The notes below the pieces were generated by a model. The model worked only from the letters and a program-made list of their open reading frames with translations. It was not told the origin of the DNA and did no database searches. DNA of 64,000 nucleotides, from assembly GCF_008727795.1 (NCBI RefSeq), contig NZ_CP044222.1, positions 3,782,001 to 3,846,000 on the forward strand, given 5' to 3'. The stretch is from Nitrincola iocasae. Lineage in GTDB: Bacteria; Pseudomonadota; Gammaproteobacteria; Pseudomonadales; Balneatricaceae. Both the position numbers and the translations under genes were made by a program. Numbering within the stretch: the stretch's first letter is position 1; each line of letters starts with the position of its first letter. This document shows, in pieces, positions 51,932-61,715 of the stretch.

Positions 51932-53209
51932 AGCCGGCAAACAAACCGTCAACCTGAAGCCCCCTTCATTTAGATTCTCGGCGTGCACTTCGCCACCCAG
52001 GCGTCTGACAGCACCGCGTAGAATACTCAAGCCCAGTCCGTAACCCTGTTGGGTTGAACCACCGCGGACAAAGGGTTCAAAAATATCCTTCAACAGACTG
52101 GCATCTACACCCGGACCATCATCACTGATAGCCAGACATAACTGCCTGCCCTGACGATAAGCGGTCAATAATACCTGCCCACCTACTGGTGTGTACTTCA
52201 GTGCATTTTGCAGTGCATTACCCAGTATGCGGTTCAGCAAGACACTACTCTGTGAAAAAGTCAGTGAGTCAGGTTCTATTCGCAGGCTGATTTGATGATC
52301 AGGATAGAGCAGTGAATAATCCTGACGTATTTGCTCCAACAGAGGTTTCAGTGGTACCGGCGACTGCAGTTCCAGGGTCATATCATCCAACCGGGATAGC
52401 GACATCAACTCGTCAATAAGGTGCGCCAGTTGGTCACACTCACGGCTGATCTGGCCATGCAGTGCGTTGATTTGCTCACCGGACTGTTGTTCCAGAATAG
52501 CGGCAGCGACCTGCAATCTTGCCAGGGGAGCCCGTAATTCATGCGACACATCCCTAAGCAGATTTTGACGCGCATTCAATGTTTTTTCCACGTAGCCCGC
52601 CATAGAGTCAAACTCCCGGGCCAGCTCACCGATTTCATCTGTTCTGTGACTCAGATAACCTTCCGTACGGCTACTCAGATTCTGCTCATCGTAGAGCGTA
52701 CGGGCAAAGTCGCGCAGTCGGTTGACCGGTCGGACCACCAGGTAACTGACCAGCAACGCCACCAGGGCTGACATCACCAGAATCAGCACCATCTGTACCG
52801 ACAGCAAAAAGCGCAGCATGCGCTCCAGATGGACCGGTTGCTCAGGCAAGGGCATGTCTACCCGGTACTGTTGGCCAGTTTCAGATTCAATTTGCAGGCT
52901 AATTATTTCATTAGCAGGGATTGGGTGCCGGAAGTCAGCAATGACTTCGCCATCGGCCAAGTGGGTAATACGTAGCGGTATACGACCACGCCTCCTGTCG
53001 TCACCCCGTCGCGATGGTTCATCCATGCCGATTTCATGGCGCTCGATAAGCAGTTGTGCATGACCGGTGGCTCTGGCTTCGAGCAAGTCCTGCCAATGGC
53101 GAGTTTCACTCACGCGAAGCAAGCCATACACTAACCCCCCCATTAGCACGGCGCTGATCAGCCAGGTGGCCAGAAAAATTTTCCAGTAAAGGTGCTGATA
53201 CCATCTCAT
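51920..53209 (-). CDS. CpxA-like sensor histidine kinase
   Basis: A 429-residue membrane sensor kinase: TM1 at ~8-30, a ~100-residue periplasmic domain with a basic cluster (RRGDDRRRGR), TM2 (VLILVMSALVALLVSYLVV), HAMP (RPVNRLRDFA), HisKA with phospho-His in DVSHELRAPLARL, and HATPase with NALKYTP, DDGPGVD and GYGLGLSI. It overlaps the regulator gene by 4 bp. It is CpxA-like by neighbourhood (CpxR-type regulator, CpxP/Spy-like gene and a perfect CpxR box), though the sensor domain itself is short. Confidence 0.9.
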   Translation of the reverse strand: MRWYQHLYWKIFLATWLISAVLMGGLVYGLLRVSETRHWQDLLEARATGHAQLLIERHEIGMDEPSRRGDDRRRGRIPLRITHLADGEVIADFRHPIPANEIISLQIESETGQQYRVDMPLPEQPVHLERMLRFLLSVQMVLILVMSALVALLVSYLVVRPVNRLRDFARTLYDEQNLSSRTEGYLSHRTDEIGELAREFDSMAGYVEKTLNARQNLLRDVSHELRAPLARLQVAAAILEQQSGEQINALHGQISRECDQLAHLIDELMSLSRLDDMTLELQSPVPLKPLLEQIRQDYSLLYPDHQISLRIEPDSLTFSQSSVLLNRILGNALQNALKYTPVGGQVLLTAYRQGRQLCLAISDDGPGVDASLLKDIFEPFVRGGSTQQGYGLGLSILRGAVRRLGGEVHAENLNEGGFRLTVCLPAEPA

Positions 53210-53907
53210 GCGCTGGTCCTGATAAACTGATAACCCTGTCCACGCACGGTTTTGATCAACTCTGCCGCCGAATCTGATACCTCCGCCAGCTTCTGGCGCA
53301 CCCGGCTGACATGAACATCCAGCGCACGATCATAAAGAGTGAGTTTTCGATGCAATACCGTTTCAGTCAGTGATTCTTTACTCACCACTTCACCAGCATG
53401 GCTCATGAGGGAGTGGAGTACATTGAACTCGGTACTGGTCAGCTCTAAAGGCTGATCCAGCAGGCTCACCTGACGCGTGGCCGGATCCAGATAAATACCG
53501 GATAACTCCAAGGCACGTGAGGCTAGAAGCGGCGCCTGACTGCGACGCAATACGGCACGAATCCTGGCCAGCAGCTCGCGCGGATTACAGGGTTTCGGCA
53601 GATAATCATCAGCACCCATCTCCAGGCCCAGAATGCGATCGATATCATCACCACGCCCGGTAAGCATAACCACTGGCACCTGGATTGCCGGACGTAGTAT
53701 CTGTAATAGTTCCAGGCCACTTTTGCCCGGCATCATAATATCCAGAATCATCAGATCAGGGGCCGGGTTGGCTGATAACCATTGCTGCGCCGCTTCAGCC
53801 GAGTGCGCCAGACTCACGTCAAAGCCCTCATTACTCAAATAGTGACGTAGCAGTTCACAAAGGGACACATCATCATCAATGATTAACAAATGTACGGCTT
53901 TATTCAT
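53206..53907 (-). CDS. CpxR-like OmpR-family response regulator
   Basis: A 233-residue regulator with an N-terminal receiver (IIDDDVSLCELL, phosphoacceptor Asp in LMILDIMMPG, Thr in VVMLTGRGDD, Lys in DYLPKPCNPREL) and a C-terminal winged helix (LELTSTEFNVLHSLMSHAGEVVSKESL, ALDVHVSRVRQKL, TVRGQGYQF). The ATG at 53907 follows CAGGAG; the frame extends further upstream but without an RBS. A CpxR-type GTAAA-N5-GTAAA box lies in its promoter region, suggesting autoregulation. Confidence 0.92.
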   Translation of the reverse strand: MNKAVHLLIIDDDVSLCELLRHYLSNEGFDVSLAHSAEAAQQWLSANPAPDLMILDIMMPGKSGLELLQILRPAIQVPVVMLTGRGDDIDRILGLEMGADDYLPKPCNPRELLARIRAVLRRSQAPLLASRALELSGIYLDPATRQVSLLDQPLELTSTEFNVLHSLMSHAGEVVSKESLTETVLHRKLTLYDRALDVHVSRVRQKLAEVSDSAAELIKTVRGQGYQFIRTSA

Positions 53908-53961
53908 AGGGCACTCCTGTAGGCCTCTATCATAAAACGTTTTGATACCAGTGCACGTAGC

Positions 53962-53976
53962 TTTACGCAACTTTAC
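53962..53976. promoter_or_regulatory. Perfect CpxR box in divergent promoter
   Basis: TTTAC-GCAAC-TTTAC is the exact complement of the CpxR consensus GTAAA-N5-GTAAA. A third TTTAC half-site follows at 53978. The box lies between the regulator gene (start 53907) and the divergent CpxP/Spy-like gene (start 54055), so it can control both. Confidence 0.85.
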
Positions 53977-54054
53977 CTTTACGCAACCCTGCTTTGCACT
54001 TGCCTGGCGCATACTTAAGTCATCGGAAAACGCTTAAACCAAGAGGATAACATC

Positions 54055-54489
54055 ATGAAAACTTCCACACTGGCTCAACTAGGTATTTTAACGCTGACAC
54101 TTGCCATCAGCACTATGGTAATGGCCCAGAAGGGTCCAAATATGGATAGGGGAGTGCCGTTACAGCGCTTTGCTGAAACACTGAACCTCAGTGAAGAGCA
54201 ACGCAACCAAATGGAAGCACTCTGGGAAGAAAACCGCGAAGAGCGCGATGCGCGACGCGAGGCTCAACGTGAATTCATGCAGGCCAAACAAGCTCAAATG
54301 CGTGAGCGCCTGGGCGAGATTTTAACTCCCGAGCAATTGGAGCAGTGGGATGAAATGCGCGGCAATAGTCAGTATGGATACCGCCAAGATCGTCGCGGGG
54401 GATGCAATATGGACAGTTTTGACCGGGAAACCCGTCGTGAGATGCGCCAGGAATTACGACAGGAACAACGCCAGAACCGTAATCCCTGA
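54055..54489 (+). CDS. CpxP/Spy-family periplasmic protein
   Basis: A 144-residue periplasmic helical protein with a signal peptide (LGILTLTLAISTMVMA) and two LTxxQ-type motifs: LNLSEEQRNQM and LTPEQLEQWDEM. Between them is a strongly charged helix (EENREERDARREAQREF), and the tail is rich in Arg/Gln (RREMRQELRQEQRQN). CpxP damps CpxA and Spy is a chaperone; this copy is divergent from the CpxRA-like pair with a CpxR box between, so regulation by that pair is likely. Confidence 0.88.
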   Translation: MKTSTLAQLGILTLTLAISTMVMAQKGPNMDRGVPLQRFAETLNLSEEQRNQMEALWEENREERDARREAQREFMQAKQAQMRERLGEILTPEQLEQWDEMRGNSQYGYRQDRRGGCNMDSFDRETRREMRQELRQEQRQNRNP

Positions 54490-54494
54490 ACAAA

Positions 54495-54529
54495 TAAGGC
54501 CGCAGCTGAAGTTATCAGTTGCGGCCTTA
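54495..54529. terminator. Bidirectional terminator-like hairpin
   Basis: TAAGGCCGCAGCTGA and TCAGTTGCGGCCTTA pair over 15 bp with one G-U around a 5-nt loop, between the convergent CpxP-like and trmB genes. A/T-rich flanks are short, but the stem is very stable. Confidence 0.8.
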
Positions 54530-54531
54530 GA

Positions 54532-55239
54532 TCAAGCTATTCGAGTAAAGATCAAATCCCAGACACCATGACCGAGATTCTCACCGCGTTTCTGAAATTT
54601 CGTGACTGGACGCCAAGCCGGCTGGGGAGCATAAGCTCCTGTACCAGCCGCATTCTCATAGCCATCGGCCGCTGACATGACTTCCATCATGTGTTCGGCG
54701 TAGGGCTCCCAGTCCGTTGCCATATGAAACTGCCCGCCCACCTTCAACTTTTCACGCAGATTTTGAGCAAACTCAGCCTGCACGATACGGCGCTTATGAT
54801 GGCGTTTTTTCGGCCAGGGATCAGGGAAAAACAACTGCAGTGTGTCCAGGCTGGCATCGGCTATACAGTGAGACAAAACTTCAATAGCATCATCGCAGAA
54901 CACCCGGATATTGGTCAGTTTTTCTTCCTCGATACGCCCCAGCAAGCGCCCGACGCCAGGCGGATGCACTTCAATACCAATAAAGTTTTTCTCCGGCATC
55001 AGCCGTGCCATTTCAATCAGGGAATCACCCATGCCAAAGCCGATTTCCAGCACTACAGGAGCCTCCCGGCCAAAGCACTCGGCATAGTTCAACAGCCCGT
55101 TTGTCAGCTCCAGACCATATGCTGGCCAAAGCTCGCGGAAGTGGCGCTCCTGCCCTTCGGTCATGCGTCCAGCGCGTACAACATAACTGCGCACACGCCG
55201 GTTAGGCCGCTCTTCAATAAGATCCGTATTTGTTGTCAT
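54532..55239 (-). CDS. trmB: tRNA (guanine46-N7)-methyltransferase TrmB
   Basis: A 235-residue SAM-dependent methyltransferase that makes m7G46 in tRNA. Diagnostic parts: LEIGFGMGDSLIEMA (SAM site), NFIGIEVHPPGVGRL, the LFFPDPWPKKRHHKRRI block that binds RNA, and GGQFHMATDWEPYAEHM. Complete. Next upstream gene is DUF423, 18 bp away. Confidence 0.96.
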   Translation of the reverse strand: MTTNTDLIEERPNRRVRSYVVRAGRMTEGQERHFRELWPAYGLELTNGLLNYAECFGREAPVVLEIGFGMGDSLIEMARLMPEKNFIGIEVHPPGVGRLLGRIEEEKLTNIRVFCDDAIEVLSHCIADASLDTLQLFFPDPWPKKRHHKRRIVQAEFAQNLREKLKVGGQFHMATDWEPYAEHMMEVMSAADGYENAAGTGAYAPQPAWRPVTKFQKRGENLGHGVWDLIFTRIA

Positions 55240-55257
55240 ATCGTGTACCTGTGGGGC

Positions 55258-55662
55258 TTAACCGGACTTATGCGCATTATTAGAGCGCCCGGCGTATAAA
55301 GAAATAAACAAGAACAGCCAAGCAAGGATCAAGGTCACGCCCCCAAATGGCGTTATGATGCCTAGTTGCCCTAGGCCACTCAGTGCCATGGCATAGAGGC
55401 TACCGGAAAACAACAACATGCCCAGCATAAACGCTATGGCACTGCCACGTAACCAGCGGCAACTGGAGCTTTGTTGCATAGTTCCCACCGCCAGCAGCGC
55501 AGCGACATGCCAGAACTGGTATTCCACAGCCGTCTGCCAGGCCGCCAACATGCGTGGCTCCAGCAGATCACGCAATGCATGCGCGCCGAAAGCGCCCAGG
55601 ATTACGGCAAGCATGCCAGTAAAAGCTGCAATCAGGAGAGTAAGTCTAGCTGAGTGAGTCAT
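55258..55662 (-). CDS. DUF423 small membrane protein (YgdD-like)
   Basis: A ~134-residue protein with four TM helices: LIAAFTGMLAVILGAFGAHAL is the DUF423 signature, then WQTAVEYQFWHVAALLAVG and SLYAMALSGLGQLGIITPFGG. The ATG at 55662 (MTHSARLT) is chosen; the open frame to 55722 runs into repeat copy B and is not coding. The role is unknown. Confidence 0.9.
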   Translation of the reverse strand: MTHSARLTLLIAAFTGMLAVILGAFGAHALRDLLEPRMLAAWQTAVEYQFWHVAALLAVGTMQQSSSCRWLRGSAIAFMLGMLLFSGSLYAMALSGLGQLGIITPFGGVTLILAWLFLFISLYAGRSNNAHKSG

Positions 55663-55676
55663 GATCAGACCTGTAT

Positions 55677-55770
55677 ATGCGCCGCTTCTACGCATCCGTG
55701 CACACGCGGCATATAGCGCCATGGAGGGCGCATATACAGAAAATGCAGGAGCAATTTTCTACCCGTACAT
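55677..55770 (-). repeat. Dispersed ~95-bp structured repeat, copy B
   Basis: Minus-strand partner of copy A at 51319-51414, matching over the whole length with scattered substitutions and one 2-nt gap. On the plus strand it includes a hairpin GCGCC-ATGGAG-GGCGC, and on the minus strand a TGC-ACGGAT-GCG element. It is between rpoH and DUF423. Confidence 0.85.
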
Positions 55771-55813
55771 GCGCCACTGCTGCGGCTTTCAAGAGAAAAG
55801 CAGTTACACTCGA

Positions 55814-56671
55814 TCAGGCGACCAGGGTAATGGCTTCTCGGATTTTTTTCATCGCGTTCTTTTCCAACTGACGAATACGCTCAGCAGACACCTGATACTC
55901 AGCCGCCAATTCATGCAAGGTGGCTTTTTCATCCGCCAACCAGCGACGATTGAGTATTTCGCGACTACGTTCGTCTAAGTTATCCATCGCTGAAACAAGT
56001 TGTTGCTGTGACGTCACTTCCCAGTTTTCGGCTTCCAGACGCATGGCCGGATCAGCCTCTTCGTCTTCCAGATACTGAGAAGGTGACCAGGCGATCTCAT
56101 CATCGTCATTCACTGGCGCATCGAAAGAGGTATCAGCCGACGCCATACGCCCTTCCATCTGACGAACCACCTGCGCATCCACACCCAGATCATTTGCAAC
56201 CGCTTCTACTTCACTGTTATTCATCCAGTTAATGGATTTTTTCTGTGAACGCAGATTGAAAAACAGCTTACGCTGAGCTTTAGTGGTGGCTATTTTAACA
56301 ATACGCCAGTTACGTAAAATAAATTCATGCATTTCAGCCTTGATCCAGTGCACGGCGAATGACACCAGACGCACACCGACAGAGGGATCGAAGCGCTTTA
56401 CCGCTTTCATTAGCCCTACATTGCCTTCCTGAATCAGGTCACTCAACGGCAGGCCATAACCGGAGTAAGACTTGGCAATATGCACTACGAAGCGCAGATG
56501 AGATATAACCAGTTGACGTGCAGCTTCAAGGTCCTGTTGATAAAACAGACGTTCAGCCAATTCCCGTTCCTCATCAGCATTGAGAATAGGAATAGCACCT
56601 ACGGTCTGTACATAGGCGTTAACATTACCGCCCGGTGACAGATGTTCAATAACCCGCAAGCTTGTGCCCAT
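55814..56671 (-). CDS. rpoH: RNA polymerase sigma factor RpoH (sigma32)
   Basis: A 285-residue heat-shock sigma factor. Region 2 is visible as LVISHLRFVVHIAKSYSGYGLPLSDLIQEGNVGLMKAV and VRLVSFAVHWIKAEMHEFIL; the RpoH box follows as TTKAQRKLFFNLR; region 4.2 is LDERSREILNRRWL and LAAEYQVSAERIRQLEKNAMKKI. Position downstream of ftsX is the standard order. Confidence 0.97.
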   Translation of the reverse strand: MGTSLRVIEHLSPGGNVNAYVQTVGAIPILNADEERELAERLFYQQDLEAARQLVISHLRFVVHIAKSYSGYGLPLSDLIQEGNVGLMKAVKRFDPSVGVRLVSFAVHWIKAEMHEFILRNWRIVKIATTKAQRKLFFNLRSQKKSINWMNNSEVEAVANDLGVDAQVVRQMEGRMASADTSFDAPVNDDDEIAWSPSQYLEDEEADPAMRLEAENWEVTSQQQLVSAMDNLDERSREILNRRWLADEKATLHELAAEYQVSAERIRQLEKNAMKKIREAITLVA

Positions 56672-56810
56672 GTTAATTATAACCTCTATGTTTTGCTGAA
56701 ATTCTCACTACCACTGTGACTCAATTTTACCTGAAAAGTTCAGTTATGTACTGGCTCAAACGAGCTCGGACCGTGAAAAATAACGGTCTGGCGGCAAAAA
56801 AGCAAGCCCG

Positions 56811-57791
56811 TCAACTTGGCTCGATTGCACGCAAATGCCGCCCGGTCGACATAAACCCGCCCGCAAGCCCCAGCGCCGTTCCTGTCGCTATCAATATCAG
56901 GGTTGCTTTTGCTGTCAGCCCGGTCAGAACAAAGCTGCTCATATAGAGTTCAGCCAGTTGATTAGCCGGTCCGGTAATCAGATACAAGGACACCTGAACC
57001 AGTACGTATGCCAGCAGCGAGCCGATCAAGCCATACCAAAAACCAGAGTACAGGAATGGCCGCCGGACCCAGGCATCCGTTGCGCCTACCAGCTTGGCAA
57101 CCAGAATTTCATCCCGACGACTTTCCAGTGTCATACGCAGAGTATTACCCACGACCAACAACACCGCCAAGGCCAACAACCCGCTCAACACCCAGCTAAA
57201 TCGCTCAGCCATAAGCAGATAGGCATTCAAGCGCTGAATCCATTCCATATCCAGTGTGGCTTCGTCTACTTCAGGCAAACCGGCCAACTCATGCTGTAAC
57301 TGTTGCAAGCCTTCCGCTGAATGATCGGCTGGCAGCACCAGAATGACAGCAGGCAAAGGATTGCTGTCCAGCAAGCTGAGCATTGCTGAAAACTCGGAGT
57401 AGCTCGAGAATTCGCGCAGCCCCTGTTCGCGATCAATTAGCTCAATACCTGATAATCCATCGTGTAGCATCAATTCCAGACTGAGCTGCTCAGCCCTCGC
57501 ATCACTCACATCCTGATTCAGATACAGCATGATGCGAGGGCTGGTGTCCCAACCACTACTGAACTGCTGAATATTATTGACTACGGTAAACATAAAGCCA
57601 GGTAGTGCCAGTGCGATGGCCAACACAGCTAGGGTCATCAACGAGGCTATCGGCGTAACCGTGAGACGTAATAATGCCTGCAGCGCCACCTCCAGATGGT
57701 GACGCAACCAACCGCGCAGATGATCAGTCCAACTCACCCTGTGCGCTTCGGCACCTCGACGGGGAGCTTTGTCCTGCGGTTTAGCAGCCAT
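56811..57791 (-). CDS. ftsX: Cell division protein FtsX
   Basis: A 326-residue inner-membrane protein with four TM helices and a large periplasmic loop, partner of FtsE in the complex that activates septal amidases. The N-terminal cytoplasmic segment is basic, TM1 is LMTLAVLAIALALPGFMF, the loop contains SGWDTSPRIMLYLNQ, and later TMs are VLSGLLALAVLLVVGNTLR and FLYSGFWYGLIGSLLAYV. The ATG at 57791 overlaps ftsE by 11 bp; a TTG at 57797 is closer to GGAGG and is an alternative. Confidence 0.94.
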   Translation of the reverse strand: MAAKPQDKAPRRGAEAHRVSWTDHLRGWLRHHLEVALQALLRLTVTPIASLMTLAVLAIALALPGFMFTVVNNIQQFSSGWDTSPRIMLYLNQDVSDARAEQLSLELMLHDGLSGIELIDREQGLREFSSYSEFSAMLSLLDSNPLPAVILVLPADHSAEGLQQLQHELAGLPEVDEATLDMEWIQRLNAYLLMAERFSWVLSGLLALAVLLVVGNTLRMTLESRRDEILVAKLVGATDAWVRRPFLYSGFWYGLIGSLLAYVLVQVSLYLITGPANQLAELYMSSFVLTGLTAKATLILIATGTALGLAGGFMSTGRHLRAIEPS

Positions 57792-58449
57792 CAGCAACTA
57801 ACCTCCCACCGCGCAATACCAGCGTGCGCCGACGCATCCGCTGAATCAGCGACAGGTCATGGCTGGCGATGAGTACGGTGGTGCCGATACGATTAAACTG
57901 CTCAAACAAGCGCATCACCCCTTCAGACAACTCAGGGTCGAGGTTACCGGTTGGTTCATCTGCTAACAACAATGCGGGCTTGTGCACGATCGCCCGGGCA
58001 ATACCTACCCGTTGCTGCTCGCCACTGGAGAGGGCAATCGGATTTTGCTTTTCACGCATCAGCAGACCCACCTTATCCAGTGCGGCCCGCACTCGTCGTG
58101 CGGCATCGGCTGGATCATACCCGGCTATCTGTAAAGGCAGTGCCACATTGTCAAACACGCTACGGTCAAACAGCAGGTGATGATTCTGAAACACCACGCC
58201 GATACGTCGGCGGTGCTGCGGAATATTACGACGAGTCAGACTGGCCAGGTCGTGCTCACCTACCTGAACCTGTCCACGGCTGGGACGTTCCATTAGCATG
58301 ATCAGCTTTAGCAGAGTACTTTTGCCCGCGCCCGAGTGGCCGGTCAAAAATGCCATTTCACCTGATTCCAGCGCAAAATCCACACCCGTTAGCGCATCAA
58401 AACCACCGCTATAACGTTTGCCTACATTGGTAAAGCGTATAGCTGCCAT
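57781..58449 (-). CDS. ftsE: Cell division ATP-binding protein FtsE
   Basis: A 222-residue ABC ATPase. Walker A GHSGAGKSTLL, Q-loop FQNHHLL, signature LSSGEQQRVGIARAI, Walker B ALLLADEPTGNLDPE and switch His in IASHDLSLIQRM. It powers FtsX in septal peptidoglycan control. It is 9 bp after ftsY and overlaps ftsX. Confidence 0.95.
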   Translation of the reverse strand: MAAIRFTNVGKRYSGGFDALTGVDFALESGEMAFLTGHSGAGKSTLLKLIMLMERPSRGQVQVGEHDLASLTRRNIPQHRRRIGVVFQNHHLLFDRSVFDNVALPLQIAGYDPADAARRVRAALDKVGLLMREKQNPIALSSGEQQRVGIARAIVHKPALLLADEPTGNLDPELSEGVMRLFEQFNRIGTTVLIASHDLSLIQRMRRRTLVLRGGRLVADGC

Positions 58450-58458
58450 AATCAGACC

Positions 58459-59778
<1,320 letters not shown>

Positions 59779-59875
59779 AGCGTTGTTCAGTCTGCCTGCT
59801 AAATAGTGGATAAAGGTTTAAAAATTGCGTTATCTTAACACAGAGCCGCTGCTGACAAACCTGATCGGAACGAAT

Positions 59876-61039
59876 ATGCCACCAACAAAATACAAACCCC
59901 TGTTTAATCGACGCTATCTTTATTGGCTGGCATGGGCTGTTGCCATCGCCATCGTGTTACTCAGTGCGACAGGGAGAGAAAAACCAAGGAAGACCTTCGG
60001 AATCAGTTGGCAGGCTCAGCCAGCTCACTGGCGTATGCAAATCGAGACCCAGGATCTCTATCAACTCGATGCTCTACTGAGCACACCAGCAACATTCGGG
60101 CTGGCGGGGAGACAACTGCAAGCCACCTATTACCATGCCATACAACAACGCCTATCTATGCCAGAGTCTGAAGCGCAGCTTAGCCAGTTTGGCTGGCAGT
60201 CCATCCTGACTCATGACACGTCGCAGATCCGGCTGAGCCTGAAAATGGCGGCTGAGCCCACAGAAACTCAGCTCAACTGGCTACTGGAACAACTACACGA
60301 GCCCCCCACCCCATTAAGCGATGCTGAGCAACAGCGAATCCTGGCCGAATGGCGGCTGGACATACAACAACCAGAAGCTCGACTGATGGCCGAGTTAGAA
60401 CACTGGCAAGCACCTGTCATGCCAGAGGACCACCACTGGCAATTATTACTCTCCGGACCTGCTCTAGATGCTGGCCAGGATGAACCTTCCCCTCCAAAGT
60501 CATCAGCACTAGACACACCCGAAAAGGCTACTGCTTATCAGATGGATAGCTTTGCGCCTGCCCCTTATCAACTGCTAGCCTGGCCAGCACCTTCAATTGC
60601 AGATGCCACCTCACTTGCACTAAATCGGGTCGCGGTTTCAGCACTCCAACTTGCGCTGAATCAGCAAAACACGTGGCGCAGTTATCGTCTGATCTGGCAG
60701 CCCGTGTCACCTCAAAACCGCTTGGTATTAATACTGAATGAGCCACAAGTTAAAGGCACCACGGCGACAGCTCTACCTCAGCTGCTTACTGATGAAATTT
60801 CTGATAGTCTGCTGCTGCAAGCGCAAGCGCAACTGCTTGAGCAACTTTCAGAGCGCTATAGCCATCCTGACTTTCAACACCAATGGCTGGAACTGACAGC
60901 TATGCTGGGGTTACCCATTGGCAGTGAACTTACTTATGCTACGGCATTGCAGCAACTCACCGCCGATGCCATTCGACAGCAGTTGCAGCTCTTACTCAAT
61001 GCTGATCACCAGCTAAGCGTGACGCTTAAACCTTTCTGA
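59876..61039 (+). CDS. Membrane-anchored protein, probable degenerate M16-peptidase-like
   Basis: A ~387-residue protein with one N-terminal TM (LYWLAWAVAIAIVLLSATG) and a large soluble part with many Gln/Leu-rich helices. No zinc motif (HxxEH) is present. It lies divergently from ftsY and directly upstream of rsmD, where pseudomonads carry M16 zinc-peptidase-like genes. Segments such as LEQLHEPPTPLSDAEQQRILAEWRLD and MLGLPIGSELTYATALQQLTADAIRQQLQ are in keeping with an inactive M16 half. The homology call rests on context and weak similarity, so it is tentative. The ATG at 59876 is preferred over the TTG at 59825. Confidence 0.6.
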   Translation: MPPTKYKPLFNRRYLYWLAWAVAIAIVLLSATGREKPRKTFGISWQAQPAHWRMQIETQDLYQLDALLSTPATFGLAGRQLQATYYHAIQQRLSMPESEAQLSQFGWQSILTHDTSQIRLSLKMAAEPTETQLNWLLEQLHEPPTPLSDAEQQRILAEWRLDIQQPEARLMAELEHWQAPVMPEDHHWQLLLSGPALDAGQDEPSPPKSSALDTPEKATAYQMDSFAPAPYQLLAWPAPSIADATSLALNRVAVSALQLALNQQNTWRSYRLIWQPVSPQNRLVLILNEPQVKGTTATALPQLLTDEISDSLLLQAQAQLLEQLSERYSHPDFQHQWLELTAMLGLPIGSELTYATALQQLTADAIRQQLQLLLNADHQLSVTLKPF

Positions 61040-61058
61040 AAACAGGAAATATAAACCT

Positions 61059-61715
61059 ATGAGTCGACGCAACAGTGCCGCTCGCCGCCAGAGCCTCCCA
61101 AAAGATGACATTTCCACGCTGCGTATTATCGGTGGCGACTGGCGCAGTCGTAAGCTCACTTTTCCCACCATCGACGGCTTACGCCCAACCCCTGACCGAG
61201 TCAGGGAAACGCTGTTCAACTGGCTGCAAACCAGCACACCCGGAGCAGCCTGTCTGGATCTGTTCTGTGGCAGTGGTGCACTGGGATTTGAAGCTCTGTC
61301 GCGGGGAGCATCCTCAGTCACATTTGTGGATCGGGCACCCGAGGTGGTACACCAGGTACGCCAGAACCTGAACCTGCTCAAGGCACAAAATGCTGATGTT
61401 ATCTGTGCTGTGGTGATTGACTGGCTGGAGATGAAAAAAGCCGATCAGGAACCCAGATACGATCTGGTATTTCTCGATCCCCCTTTTCGACAGGATCTTA
61501 TCAGATCTGCCGCGACCCTGCTGGAAACACGCAATCTACTGAACAGTAATGCGCTGATCTATATCGAAACCGAAAGTCACTGGCAAGCGGATGGCCTACC
61601 AGAAAACTGGACACTCTACCGTGAGAAAACCTCAGGCCAGGTCAGCTATCGCCTTTACCTGCGCGATGAGCCAGCGACCCAAGAGCCAGATCTCAGCCTC
61701 GCACCCCGTCAGTAA
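61059..61715 (+). CDS. rsmD: 16S rRNA (guanine966-N2)-methyltransferase RsmD
   Basis: A 218-residue SAM-dependent RNA methyltransferase. RIIGGDWRSRKLTFP and GLRPTPDRVRETLFNWL are diagnostic, followed by LDLFCGSGALGFEALSRGA (SAM site) and the catalytic motif LVFLDPPF. The C-terminus overlaps convergent tetR by 23 bp. Starts 20 bp after the M16-like gene, likely the same transcript. Confidence 0.95.
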   Translation: MSRRNSAARRQSLPKDDISTLRIIGGDWRSRKLTFPTIDGLRPTPDRVRETLFNWLQTSTPGAACLDLFCGSGALGFEALSRGASSVTFVDRAPEVVHQVRQNLNLLKAQNADVICAVVIDWLEMKKADQEPRYDLVFLDPPFRQDLIRSAATLLETRNLLNSNALIYIETESHWQADGLPENWTLYREKTSGQVSYRLYLRDEPATQEPDLSLAPRQ

